64,000 nt of DNA from the NCBI GenBank assembly GCA_031402225.1, contig JANNSD010000023.1, positions 39,375-103,374 of the forward strand. Direction: 5' to 3'. Below, in pieces: positions 1-8,161 of the stretch (positions within the stretch are counted from its first letter, which is position 1; each line of letters begins with the position of its first letter). Made by a program: the position numbers and the translations under genes. The stretch comes from JAGGAG01 sp031402225. GTDB taxonomy: Bacteria > Gemmatimonadota > Gemmatimonadetes > Gemmatimonadales > GWC2-71-9. Under the pieces are notes generated by a model. That model saw only the letters and a program-made list of their open reading frames with translations, made no database searches and was not told the origin of the DNA.

Positions 1-1728
1 CTGTACGAAATGCTCGTTGGTAGTCGGCCGTTCGCCGACTCAGCGCCGGCGGCGATGCTGGCGAAGCGGCTCACCGATGGCGCACCCCTCGTCACCGCGC
101 AACGCCCCGAGGTTCCGTTGGGCCTCGCCGTACTGGTGCGGGACACCCTGGAGGTGGATCCCGCGCGCCGCCCGGCAACTGGAGCCGCCTTCGCCGAGCG
201 TCTCCGGGAAGCGACAGGCGCTGTCACCACGCCGTCGGCGCCGATACCGTCGGCAACTGGCGGGGTCGGGCGGGGCCGAGTGTGGGTGCGTCTTGCGGCG
301 GCGGTGGCGGTACTCGCCGCGGTGGCGGCGCTGCTGCTCAACGGGAGGGGAGCCCGCGACGAGCGGAGTATCGGAGTGCTGCCGTTTGAGAACCGCAGCG
401 GCGACAGCGTGCAGGCCTACCTGAGTGAGGGCGTGTCGGACGAGCTCACGGCGCAGTTGTCGGCCGTGCCCGAGTTGAAGGTCTCGCCGCGCAGCTCCAC
501 GGTCCGCTTCCGCGGCAGCCAGGACGCGCCGGAAACCATCGCCAGGGAACTCGGCGTGACCTACCTCCTGACCGGCGGCGTGTCACGACAGGGCGACACC
601 GTGCGCATGAGCGTCGAACTCATCGATGCCCCGGGGAAGCGCCAGCGCTGGAGCCGGGTGCACGCGGGTCCCGCCCGTTCGCTGGCCGCCTTCGTGGACA
701 GCGTGGCGCGCGAGGTGACCCGGTCGCTCGCGCCCACGGCGCCGGGTCGCGTCGCGCGTACCGGTTCGGAGACGAGCGACTCGCTGGCGTACGACTACTA
801 CCTGCTGGCCCAGCATCACTACAATCGGTTTACCGAGCTGGACCTGCGCCGGTCGCTCGCGTATAGCGACAGTGCCATCGCCCGCGACCCCGCCTACGTG
901 AACGCCTGGCTCGGGCGTGCGAATACTCTGCTCGCGCTCGCGTCGGGCATGGGAACAATTACCGGCCGCGAGGCACTCGGCCCAATACGGCAGGCGCTGG
1001 ACACAATACTGGTACTGGATCCGGGGTCGGGGCGCGCCCACGGCATTCGCGGCATCGTGTACACCTGGTTCGAGTGGGACTGGGACGCGGCTGATCGCGA
1101 GTTCCGCCAGGCATTCGCTCTCGAGCCCACTGCGGCGACGAACTACCTGCGCGCGGCCTTCCTTCAGGCGGCGCGCGGAAACACCGACTCGGCTCTGGCA
1201 CTGGGCGCCGTGCTACAGCGGGCGGAACCGGCCAACATCCGGGCGTACCCGGGCCAGTTCGGGTACTATGGCAAGCGCTACGAGCAGAGCCTCGCCACCG
1301 CCAGGCGAGCCTTGCAACTCGATCCCAACTTCTTCGGGGCGCTGCAATACGAGGCGCTCTCGCTCAGCATGCTGGGTCGCCATACGGAGGCCGTTGCTGC
1401 CGCACGACGCGCAAGTACCAACCCGGCTCCAGTTTTTGCGTCGACCCTCGCGATCGTGCTGGCACAGGCCGATAGTCTCGACGCGGCCCGGGAGGTCATG
1501 GATACTCTCGAGGCGCGGGTGTACCGAAAGCCGTTCGGAGCCGTACACATGTTCCGGGCGTACGCGGCGTTGGGTGACGCGGACCGGATGTTCGCCTGGC
1601 TCGATCGAGCGATCGCTGAGCGATCGCCCGGGGTCGCCTACCTGTATGTGGACCCGCTTCTCGACCGGTACCTCTCCGACCCCCGGTTCAAGGCCGCCAT
1701 CGCGCGGGCGGGCCTGCCTCCTCCCTGA
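1..1728 (+). CDS. Membrane Ser/Thr protein kinase with FlgO/TolB-like and TPR regions (C-terminal part)
   Basis: The frame is open from base 1, so the gene starts upstream. The first ~75 codons (LYEMLVGSRPF, then VDPARRPATG) look like the last helices of a Hanks-type kinase lobe; the catalytic loop is outside the window. A single membrane helix follows at about codons 94-115 (VWVRLAAAVAVLAAVAALLL). The outer part begins IGVLPFENRSGD, which resembles the FlgO/TolB-like domain often fused to kinases and adenylate cyclases. About 300 residues of TPR-like helical repeats end the protein. Family knowledge suggests an envelope signalling kinase, but ligand and targets cannot be read here. It ends 16 nt before the E1-alpha gene. 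Confidence 0.85.
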   Translation: MYEMLVGSRPFADSAPAAMLAKRLTDGAPLVTAQRPEVPLGLAVLVRDTLEVDPARRPATGAAFAERLREATGAVTTPSAPIPSATGGVGRGRVWVRLAAAVAVLAAVAALLLNGRGARDERSIGVLPFENRSGDSVQAYLSEGVSDELTAQLSAVPELKVSPRSSTVRFRGSQDAPETIARELGVTYLLTGGVSRQGDTVRMSVELIDAPGKRQRWSRVHAGPARSLAAFVDSVAREVTRSLAPTAPGRVARTGSETSDSLAYDYYLLAQHHYNRFTELDLRRSLAYSDSAIARDPAYVNAWLGRANTLLALASGMGTITGREALGPIRQALDTILVLDPGSGRAHGIRGIVYTWFEWDWDAADREFRQAFALEPTAATNYLRAAFLQAARGNTDSALALGAVLQRAEPANIRAYPGQFGYYGKRYEQSLATARRALQLDPNFFGALQYEALSLSMLGRHTEAVAAARRASTNPAPVFASTLAIVLAQADSLDAAREVMDTLEARVYRKPFGAVHMFRAYAALGDADRMFAWLDRAIAERSPGVAYLYVDPLLDRYLSDPRFKAAIARAGLPPP

Positions 1729-1744
1729 TTATCTTATCGACCCT

Positions 1745-2848
1745 ATGACTGCCACCGCCAAGGCCTCGAGCGGCACCCCGGCCGCGCCGCATGGCCTGAC
1801 CCGCGAGCAACTGCTCGAGCTCTACCAGTGGATGCGGCTGACCCGGACGCTCGAGGAGCGCCTGGTCAACCTCTACCGCCAGACCAAGGTGGTGGGCGGC
1901 CTTTTCCGGTCGCTGGGACAGGAAGCGTGCGCGGTCGGTTCCGCCTTTGCGCTCGAACGGCGCGACATCATGTCGCCGCTCATTCGCAACCTTGGCTCCA
2001 TGCTGGTGAAGGGCGCCACGCCGGTCGAGGTGCTGCGGCAGTACATGGCGAAGGCCGACAGCATGACCCGCGGCCGCGAGCTCAATATTCACATCGGCGA
2101 CCTCGAGCGCGGATTCGTCGGGCAGATCTCGCACCTGGGTGACATGGTGCCGGTCATGGCGGGTATCACGCTCACGTTCAAGATGCGGAATGAGCCGCGC
2201 GTCGGGCTCGTGTACGTGGGCGATGGCGCCACGTCCACGGGTGCCTTCCATGAGGGCATCAATTTCGCCGCCGTGCAGCACTGCCCGCTGGTGGTGATCG
2301 TGGAGAACAACGGCTACGCCTACTCGACCCCCACGTCGAAGCAGACGGCGGCGCGCAGCTTCGCCGACAAGGCGGTGGGCTACGGTATTCCGGGCGTGCG
2401 CGCCGACGGCAATGATGTCCTCGAGGCGTACCGCGTTACGAAGGAAGCGGTGGCCCGGGCCCGCGGCGGGGAAGGGGTGACGCTCATCGAGCTGATGACC
2501 TATCGCCGGAAGGGTCACGCCGAGCACGACAACCAGAGCTATGTGCCGGCCGGCGAAATCGAGCACTGGGCCGCGACCAACGATCCACTGGATCGCTACG
2601 CGCAGGCGCTGACGGCCACCTGGGGCTTTGCCGCATCCGACCTGCAGGCGATCGACGCGCGGGTGCAGCAGGATGTCGATGCCGCCACGGACCTGGCGGA
2701 GCAGTCGCCGGCGCCGGACGCACGTGAAGCGCTCCTTGGCGTCTACGCCGATCCGGCGACCATGCCGACGCTCTGGTACCGCGAGGGCATCGACAAGGCG
2801 GTCGACAAGAACGAGCGGGCGCAGGGATGGGGCACCTTCAATGGCTGA
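1745..2848 (+). CDS. 2-oxo acid dehydrogenase E1 component, alpha subunit
   Basis: The product is 367 aa, the usual length for the TPP-binding alpha subunit of pyruvate or branched-chain 2-oxo acid dehydrogenase. The TPP/Mg motif runs from VGDGATSTGAF to VENNGYAYSTP (GDG...NN). A YRRKGHAEHD segment is typical of E1-alpha. The ATG at 1745 lies 16 nt after the kinase stop. The 3' end overlaps the beta gene by 8 nt, which indicates translational coupling. With E1-beta and E2 it would decarboxylate a 2-oxo acid in the cytoplasm and pass the acyl group to lipoate. Pyruvate or branched-chain substrate is not decided by the sequence. No E3 gene is present in the window. Confidence 0.9.
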   Translation: MTATAKASSGTPAAPHGLTREQLLELYQWMRLTRTLEERLVNLYRQTKVVGGLFRSLGQEACAVGSAFALERRDIMSPLIRNLGSMLVKGATPVEVLRQYMAKADSMTRGRELNIHIGDLERGFVGQISHLGDMVPVMAGITLTFKMRNEPRVGLVYVGDGATSTGAFHEGINFAAVQHCPLVVIVENNGYAYSTPTSKQTAARSFADKAVGYGIPGVRADGNDVLEAYRVTKEAVARARGGEGVTLIELMTYRRKGHAEHDNQSYVPAGEIEHWAATNDPLDRYAQALTATWGFAASDLQAIDARVQQDVDAATDLAEQSPAPDAREALLGVYADPATMPTLWYREGIDKAVDKNERAQGWGTFNG

Positions 2849-3818
2849 GGTCACCTATCTCGAGGCGATTCGCGAGGGACTGTTCGAGGAAATGGAGCGG
2901 GACCCGAACGTCTTCTGCCTGGGCGAGGACATCGGGGCCTACGGCGGGGCGTTCAAGGTCACCGAGGGCCTGATGCAGAAGTTCGGCGAGCGGCGTGTCA
3001 TTGACACGCCGATCTCCGAGGCGGCCATCGTGGGTGCGGCCGCGGGCGCGGCCCACATGGGCATGCGGCCGGTGTGCGAGATGCAGTTCATCGACTTCAT
3101 CTCCTGCGCCTACGACATGCTCACCAATTACGTCGCCACCGCGCGCTACCGCGCCTTCCTGCCCACGCCAATGGTGGTGCGGGGGCCGAGCGGCGGGTAC
3201 GTGCGGGGCGGGCCGTTCCACTCCCAGAATCCCGAGGCGGCGTTCCTTCACACCCCGGGGCTCAAGATCGTGTATCCCGCCACCGCGCGGGACGCGAAGG
3301 GCCTCATCAAGTCCGCCATCCGCGATGACGATTGCGTGCTCTTCTTCGAGCACAAGTACCTGTACCGGCGCATCAAGGACACCATGCCGGCCGGCGATCA
3401 TGTCGTGCCGATCGGCAAGGCACGGGTGGCGCGCGAGGGGCGCGACCTTTCGATCATCACCTACGCGGCCACGGTGTGGAAGGCGCTCGAGGCTGCGGAG
3501 CAGCTGGAGAAGGAGGACGGCCTCTCGGTCGAGGTCATCGACCTGCGCTCCCTGCTGCCGATGGACGATGAGGCCATCGTGGCCACCGTGAAGAAGACCA
3601 ACCGGGTGCTGGTGGTGCACGAGGACACGGTCACGGGTGGCATCGCCGGCGAGATCACGGCGCGCATCAACGAGCTCTGTTTCGAGTGGCTGGACGCGCC
3701 GGTGCGGCGCGTGGGCGCGCATGACGTGCCGCTGCCCTATGCACCACAACTGGAAGACTTCGTGTTGCCCCAAACCAGTGACATCGTGCGCGCGGCGCGG
3801 TGGATATCAGCGTACTAG
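2841..3818 (+). CDS. 2-oxo acid dehydrogenase E1 component, beta subunit
   Basis: This 325 aa transketolase-like subunit pairs with the preceding E1-alpha. It carries the expected VFCLGEDIGAYGGAFKVT start of the pyrimidine-binding domain, the YVRGGPFHSQNPEA loop and a C-terminal transketolase domain (LSVEVIDLRSLLPMD). The ATG at 2841 sits inside the alpha gene's last codons (8 nt overlap), and there is no better upstream start. The alpha2beta2 heterotetramer is inferred from the family. E2 follows after 15 nt with GGAGG upstream of its start, so the three genes form one operon. Confidence 0.9.
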   Translation: MAEVTYLEAIREGLFEEMERDPNVFCLGEDIGAYGGAFKVTEGLMQKFGERRVIDTPISEAAIVGAAAGAAHMGMRPVCEMQFIDFISCAYDMLTNYVATARYRAFLPTPMVVRGPSGGYVRGGPFHSQNPEAAFLHTPGLKIVYPATARDAKGLIKSAIRDDDCVLFFEHKYLYRRIKDTMPAGDHVVPIGKARVAREGRDLSIITYAATVWKALEAAEQLEKEDGLSVEVIDLRSLLPMDDEAIVATVKKTNRVLVVHEDTVTGGIAGEITARINELCFEWLDAPVRRVGAHDVPLPYAPQLEDFVLPQTSDIVRAARWISAY

Positions 3819-3833
3819 GGAGGACCTGAATAC

Positions 3834-5210
3834 ATGGCCCGCATCGACGTCATCATGCCCCAGATGGGTGAGTCCATCGCCGAGGGGACCATTTCGCGCT
3901 GGATGAAGAAGATCGGCGATCCGATCAAGCGCGATGAGCCGATTTTCGAGATCTCCACCGACAAGGTCGATGCGGAAATCCCCGCGCCCACCGCCGGGAC
4001 GCTGGCCGAGATCCTGGTGCAGGAAGGGCAGACGGTGGCGGTCCAGACCATCGTGGCGCGCATCGAGACCGAGGCCGGTGCCCTGGTGGCGGCACCGACC
4101 CCGGCCCCGGCCGCTCCTGCCCCGGCCGCTCCTGCCCCGGCGTCGGCACCGGTAGCCGCTCCTGCCGCCGCGCCGGCGCGCGCCGCGGTATCTGCCGCGC
4201 CCGCGCCCGCGCCGGTCCCGCGGCCGTCCAACGGTGGTTCCGAGACGCTCGAGGAACGCCTTCGCCGGCGTTCCACCCCGCTCGTGCGGAAGATCGCCGC
4301 CGAGCATGGGCTCGACATCTCCACCATCGCCGGCAGCGGCATGGCGGGCCGGGTCACCAAGAACGACGTGCTCTCGTACATCGAAGCGCCCCCGGCCCCG
4401 GCCGCCGCGCCCGCACCGGCTGTCGTGCCGGCGTCGGTGCCGGCACTTGCCCCGGCCGCGGTCGGCGCGCCGACGGCCCAGCCGGGCTATCAGGCCGCCG
4501 ATCCGTGGGAGGGCGACCGGAGCGAACCATGGTCGCGCATCCGCAAGCTCACGGCGGAACACATGATCATGTCGCGCCGGACGTCGGCGCACGTCGCCAC
4601 CTTCTTCGACATCGACTACAGTCGCGTGGCGATCCTCCGTGCAAAGAAGAAGGCGGAGTACGCCGATCGCGGCGTCAACCTCACCTTCCTGGCGTTCATC
4701 GCGAAGGCGGTGGCCGACAGCCTTCGCAAGCACCCGGGCCTCAACGCGGCGGTGGGGCACGAGACCACCATCTTCCGGCGTGATATCAACCTCGGCTTCG
4801 CCGTGGCGCTCGACTGGGGCCTGATCGTGCCGGTCATCAAGCATGCGGATGAACTGTCCATGCTCGGGCTGGCGCGGTCGATCAGCGACCTCGCCGACCG
4901 CGCGCGATCGAAGAAGCTGAGCCCCGACGAGGTCCAGAGGGGCACCTTCACGATCACGAACCCCGGCGTGTTCGGCTCGACCATTGGCATCCCGATCATC
5001 AACCAGCCGCAGGTGGCGATCCTCGCGGTCGGGTCCATCACCAAGCAGCCGACCGTCATGACGGTGGATGGCGTGGACACCCTCGGCATCCGGACCAAGG
5101 GGATGCTGTCGCTCGCCTTCGACCATCGGGTCGTGGACGGGTCGGACGCGGATCGCTTCATGGCGGACGTGAAGAAGTCCATCGAAACATTCGCGGAAGG
5201 CGCGGTATAG
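3834..5210 (+). CDS. Dihydrolipoamide acyltransferase (E2) of the 2-oxo acid dehydrogenase complex
   Basis: This 458 aa E2 has the canonical order. A lipoyl domain with the EISTDKVDAEI motif (lysine about residue 43) is followed by a long Ala-Pro linker built partly from short DNA repeats near 4100-4145. Next come a peripheral subunit-binding domain (STPLVRKIAAEHGLDIS, about 145-182), a second Ala-Pro linker and the catalytic acyltransferase core. The active-site HRVVDG has His near residue 431. It forms the core of the complex with the E1 genes just upstream. GGAGG lies about 8 nt before the ATG. Whether the acyl group is acetyl or branched-chain is undecided. Confidence 0.92.
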   Translation: MARIDVIMPQMGESIAEGTISRWMKKIGDPIKRDEPIFEISTDKVDAEIPAPTAGTLAEILVQEGQTVAVQTIVARIETEAGALVAAPTPAPAAPAPAAPAPASAPVAAPAAAPARAAVSAAPAPAPVPRPSNGGSETLEERLRRRSTPLVRKIAAEHGLDISTIAGSGMAGRVTKNDVLSYIEAPPAPAAAPAPAVVPASVPALAPAAVGAPTAQPGYQAADPWEGDRSEPWSRIRKLTAEHMIMSRRTSAHVATFFDIDYSRVAILRAKKKAEYADRGVNLTFLAFIAKAVADSLRKHPGLNAAVGHETTIFRRDINLGFAVALDWGLIVPVIKHADELSMLGLARSISDLADRARSKKLSPDEVQRGTFTITNPGVFGSTIGIPIINQPQVAILAVGSITKQPTVMTVDGVDTLGIRTKGMLSLAFDHRVVDGSDADRFMADVKKSIETFAEGAV

Positions 5211-5212
5211 TC

Positions 5213-5521
5213 ATGCCACGCGCCCTGACGGTGGCGCGTGTTCGCGTCGCCGTGGCGCAGCAGCCGGCATACCTGGCGGTCCTGTCCGAGCTTGAGGCGA
5301 TCGGACGCGCGCGAGGGCGCCACCTCTGGGTATTCCGGAGCGGCGCGGACCCGGACCTGTTCCTGGAATTCAGCGAAAGCGGCACCGTGGAGCACCATCG
5401 CGCGGTGGCCGTGGCCGCCGGGCACGAGGCGGCGCTCGAAGGCCGGCTCCGTGAGCTGGCGCCGCGCGACCCGTCCGAGGCCGTGTGGCACGAGTCGCCA
5501 CTCCCGCTCCACCCCACCTGA
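5213..5521 (+). CDS. Hypothetical protein, 102 aa
   Basis: I do not recognise this protein. It starts 2 nt after the E2 stop and ends where the next small gene begins, so it is probably co-transcribed with the E1/E2 operon. The sequence alternates strand and helix (HLWVFRSGADPDLFLEFSE, then basic and acidic helices), which is faintly like the small ferredoxin-fold monooxygenase-like domains. That resemblance is weak. No signal peptide, cysteines or membrane segment are present. Coding status rests on packing and lack of gaps rather than on family identity. Confidence 0.6.
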   Translation: MPRALTVARVRVAVAQQPAYLAVLSELEAIGRARGRHLWVFRSGADPDLFLEFSESGTVEHHRAVAVAAGHEAALEGRLRELAPRDPSEAVWHESPLPLHPT

Positions 5522-5800
5522 TTGGAACGTTACGTGCCACGACGGATCATCGATGTGCGGGGCGAACGGTGGGAAGTCGCCGTGAACGGCGCCCGCACCC
5601 AGTCGACCAAGGATGAGTTCGGTCTTCGCTTCGTGCGGATTGCCGGGGGTCCTCCGGAGACGCGCTTCGCGCGCTACACACCGCTGGGCAGCAAGGCGCG
5701 CGAGAGTTCCCTCGCCACGCTGGGCGATGCCGACCTGGCGCGGTTCCTTACCCATTCGCAACCGGCGTGGACCGCGCCGGAGTCCGGGTACCACCGCTGA
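5522..5800 (+). CDS. Hypothetical protein, about 88-92 aa
   Basis: This is a small unrecognised protein directly abutting the previous gene. A TTG at 5522 or a GTG at 5534 could start it; the GTG gives a product beginning VPRRIIDVRGERWEV. The body (GLRFVRIAG, then ARYTPLGSKARESSL) is globular-looking, with an acidic-aromatic end and no signal or membrane segment. Its last 34 nt overlap the likely GTG start of the PHP phosphatase gene, which suggests coupled translation. I infer that it is real because its frame stays open across a tightly packed operon. Confidence 0.55.
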   Translation: MERYVPRRIIDVRGERWEVAVNGARTQSTKDEFGLRFVRIAGGPPETRFARYTPLGSKARESSLATLGDADLARFLTHSQPAWTAPESGYHR

Positions 5801-6666
5801 CCGCCCCGGCAGAAGTCGGCGCCACCGGGCCCCTCGCTGACCTGCACATGCACTCGACGGCCTCCGACGGCTCCCTGGCCCCGGAGCACGTCATCGCGCG
5901 CGCCGCGGCTGCCGGGCTGGCCGCGGTCGCGCTGACCGATCACGATACCGTCGCCGGCGTACCCGCCGCCCTCGCGGCGGGGCAGAAGCTCGGTCTCCGG
6001 GTGGTCTCCGGCTGTGAGTTCTCGGTGCTGGCGCCATGGGGCGAGATGCACGTGCTGGGGTATTTCCTCCCGGAAGGCGCGCCCGAACTCGAGGAGTTCC
6101 TCGCGCGCTGTCGCGCGGACCGGAACCGGCGCGGCATGGAGATGGTGCGCCTGCTGCAGCAGCTTGGCGTGGCCATCGACGAGGACGCGGTACTGGCCGA
6201 GTCGGCCGGCGGCGCGCTCGGCCGCCCACATGTGGCCCGGGCGCTCCGGAAGGCAGGTGTCGTGCGCACACTCGACGAGGCGTTCGATCGCTTTCTTGGC
6301 CGTGGCCGGCCCGCCTTCGTGGACAAGTCGCTGCCGACGTTTGCCAGCGTGGCGTCGCTGGTGCATCGGCTGGGCGGCGTGGTGTCCGCGGCGCACCTCA
6401 AGGATCGCGGTAATCGGGCGACCCTCGTGCGCCTCCGGGCGGAGGGCCTCGACGCCGTGGAGACCCGGCACCCGAGTCACGACGCCGATACCCGCGCCCG
6501 TCTCACTGACCTGGTGCTCGCGCTCGGACTCGGCCGCAGCGGCGGCAGCGACTGGCATGGCGAGGCGGAAGACGGATGGAACCACGGGGCGCTGGGCTCA
6601 CAGCAGGTGCCGCTCGACTGGGTGGACCAGCTGGAGGCCCTGCGGCCCGCCATGACGAGGAGTTGA
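5767..6666 (+). CDS. PHP-domain phosphoesterase (TrpH/YciV-like)
   Basis: The product is about 299 aa with the four PHP metal-binding signatures visible: LADLHMHSTASDGS, ALTDHDTVAG, an internal VVSAAHLKDRG in place of the usual HP motif, and SGGSDWHG near the end. The arrangement matches the YciV/TrpH group (nucleoside 3',5'-bisphosphate phosphatase / RNase AM), which degrades short RNA or pAp. That substrate is inferred from the family. The only plausible starts are GTG 5767 and CTG codons, so the gene overlaps its neighbour by 34 nt. An SDR gene follows after 3 nt. Confidence 0.8.
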   Translation: MDRAGVRVPPLTAPAEVGATGPLADLHMHSTASDGSLAPEHVIARAAAAGLAAVALTDHDTVAGVPAALAAGQKLGLRVVSGCEFSVLAPWGEMHVLGYFLPEGAPELEEFLARCRADRNRRGMEMVRLLQQLGVAIDEDAVLAESAGGALGRPHVARALRKAGVVRTLDEAFDRFLGRGRPAFVDKSLPTFASVASLVHRLGGVVSAAHLKDRGNRATLVRLRAEGLDAVETRHPSHDADTRARLTDLVLALGLGRSGGSDWHGEAEDGWNHGALGSQQVPLDWVDQLEALRPAMTRS

Positions 6667-6669
6667 GCG

Positions 6670-7392
6670 ATGTTGACCTTCGACTACCGCGGCAAGGTCG
6701 TCATCGTGACCGGCGTGGGCCGGCCCGGCCAGATCGGGCACGCCGTGGCGATGGCGTTTGCCCGATCCGGCGCCCAACTGGTGCTGTGTGACGTGAATGC
6801 GACGGGTGTGGCGGAGCGCGCGAAGGAATTCCAGGCGCTCGGACTGGATGCCCGTCCGGCGGCCGGCGACCTCACCGAGCCGGACGTTGCCCGGCTCGCG
6901 GTCGAGACGGCGGTAAGGCACTATGGGCGCCTGGATGCCGTCATCAACATCGCGGGCGGGCTCACCACCTTTGGCCCGATTGACGGCCTCACGGTCAAGG
7001 CGTTCGATCGCGAGATCGGGATCAACCTCAAGACTGCGGTCGTGATGTCGCAGGCGGCCATCGATGAACTGGCGAAGTCCCACGGTTCGATCGTCAACGT
7101 CGCATCCATCGCCAGTTTCCAGCCGCAGGCCAGCATGGCGGTCTACGCGGCGGCCAAGGCCGGCGTGGCCGCGTTCACCCGCAGCCTCGCCGTCGAGTTG
7201 CAACCGCGTTTCGTGCGCGTCAACGCCATCGCACCGGCGATGGTACGCACCCCCGAGAACCTGGGCAGCGCCGGCGCCGATGCCACGTATGTCGAGATGG
7301 ACCACATCACCCAGGCGGTGATGTTCCTGGCCAGTGCCGCGGCCGAGGCCATCAACGGGCTGGTGCTGCCGATTTCGCGAGGCGTCGTCTAG
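6670..7392 (+). CDS. Short-chain dehydrogenase/reductase
   Basis: This is a 240 aa classical SDR. The Rossmann glycine motif VTGVGRPGQIGHA is near the N-terminus. A VINIAGG strand, catalytic serine in VNVASIASF, and YAAAK (YxxxK) follow. NAD(P)H-dependent reduction or oxidation of a carbonyl/alcohol is expected in the cytoplasm. The substrate cannot be read; the usual ending for 3-oxoacyl-ACP reductases (VDGG) is replaced by LPISRGVV. It is 3 nt from the PHP gene and 2 nt from a second SDR, so all three are likely co-transcribed. Confidence 0.85.
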   Translation: MLTFDYRGKVVIVTGVGRPGQIGHAVAMAFARSGAQLVLCDVNATGVAERAKEFQALGLDARPAAGDLTEPDVARLAVETAVRHYGRLDAVINIAGGLTTFGPIDGLTVKAFDREIGINLKTAVVMSQAAIDELAKSHGSIVNVASIASFQPQASMAVYAAAKAGVAAFTRSLAVELQPRFVRVNAIAPAMVRTPENLGSAGADATYVEMDHITQAVMFLASAAAEAINGLVLPISRGVV

Positions 7393-7394
7393 TC

Positions 7395-8126
7395 ATGGAA
7401 CTGGCCGGCCGCGTTGCCCTGGTGACGGGCGCGGGGCGGCGGCTCGGGCGCGCGTTCGCCGAGGCACTCGCCGGGCGCGGCATGACAATGGCGCTCCATT
7501 ACAACGCATCGCGCGATGGCGCCGAGTCGCTGCGCGCCGACATCGTGGTGCGCGGTGGCCGGGCCCTCTGCTTCCAGTCCGATCTCGCCGATGCCGAGTC
7601 CGCGCGCGCGCTGCCTGGTCGGGTCGCGGCGGAGTTCGGGCAGCTCGATGTCCTGGTCAATTCCGCCGCCGTCATGCATCACATCGGGTTCGAGGACACG
7701 ACGCCCGACCTGTACGACCAGGTCCTCAACCTGAACCTCCGATCCCTCTTCTTCGTGTCGCAGGGCGCAGCCCCGTTCCTCCGCCGGGCCCGCGGCAAGA
7801 TCGTGAACCTGGCCGACCTGGGCGGGCTCGAGCCGTGGCCGGGATACGCTGCGCATTCCGTCAGCAAGGCTGGGGTGGTCATGCTCACCCGGGTGCTGGC
7901 CCGCAGCCTTGCCCCCGAGGTGACGGTGAACGCCATCGCACCGGGGGCCGTGCTCGTGCCGGACGACTATTCCGACGCTGAGCGGACCCGCCTGGCGGAC
8001 TCGACGCCGCTCCGGCGCCTGGGACAGCCGGACGATGCCGTCCAGGCGCTCCTGTACCTGCTGGAGCACGCCGACTTCGTGACGGGCGACGTGCTGGTCG
8101 TCGACGGCGGGCGGGTCCTGAGGTAG
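7395..8126 (+). CDS. SDR-family oxidoreductase, pteridine-reductase-like, altered catalytic motif
   Basis: This 243 aa SDR has glycine motif VTGAGRRLGRAF, NSAAV in place of NNAG, and a VDGG end. The segment GKIVNLADLGGLEPWPGY resembles the FolM/PTR1 group, in which an Asp replaces the catalytic Ser. At the position of the expected YxxxK tyrosine it has His154 (H-S-V-S-K158), with the nearest tyrosine at 151. It may be a pteridine reductase-like enzyme with a shifted or altered proton donor, or it may be a non-catalytic relative. It starts 2 nt after the preceding SDR. Confidence 0.8.
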   Translation: MELAGRVALVTGAGRRLGRAFAEALAGRGMTMALHYNASRDGAESLRADIVVRGGRALCFQSDLADAESARALPGRVAAEFGQLDVLVNSAAVMHHIGFEDTTPDLYDQVLNLNLRSLFFVSQGAAPFLRRARGKIVNLADLGGLEPWPGYAAHSVSKAGVVMLTRVLARSLAPEVTVNAIAPGAVLVPDDYSDAERTRLADSTPLRRLGQPDDAVQALLYLLEHADFVTGDVLVVDGGRVLR

Positions 8127-8129
8127 CGC

Positions 8130-8135
8130 TATATT
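8130..8135 (+). promoter_or_regulatory. Candidate -10 element before trxB
   Basis: TATATT occurs 26 nt before the trxB start in the 35 nt gap after the SDR genes. No convincing -35 hexamer sits 16-18 nt upstream. The element is plausible but weakly supported. Confidence 0.3.
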
Positions 8136-8161
8136 CCACGCGGGCCTTTCGGGAGTGTTGC

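Noticed and set aside
4095..4145. Short tandem DNA repeats in the E2 gene
   Set aside because: They encode the Ala-Pro linker expected between the lipoyl and binding domains, so they need no separate explanation.
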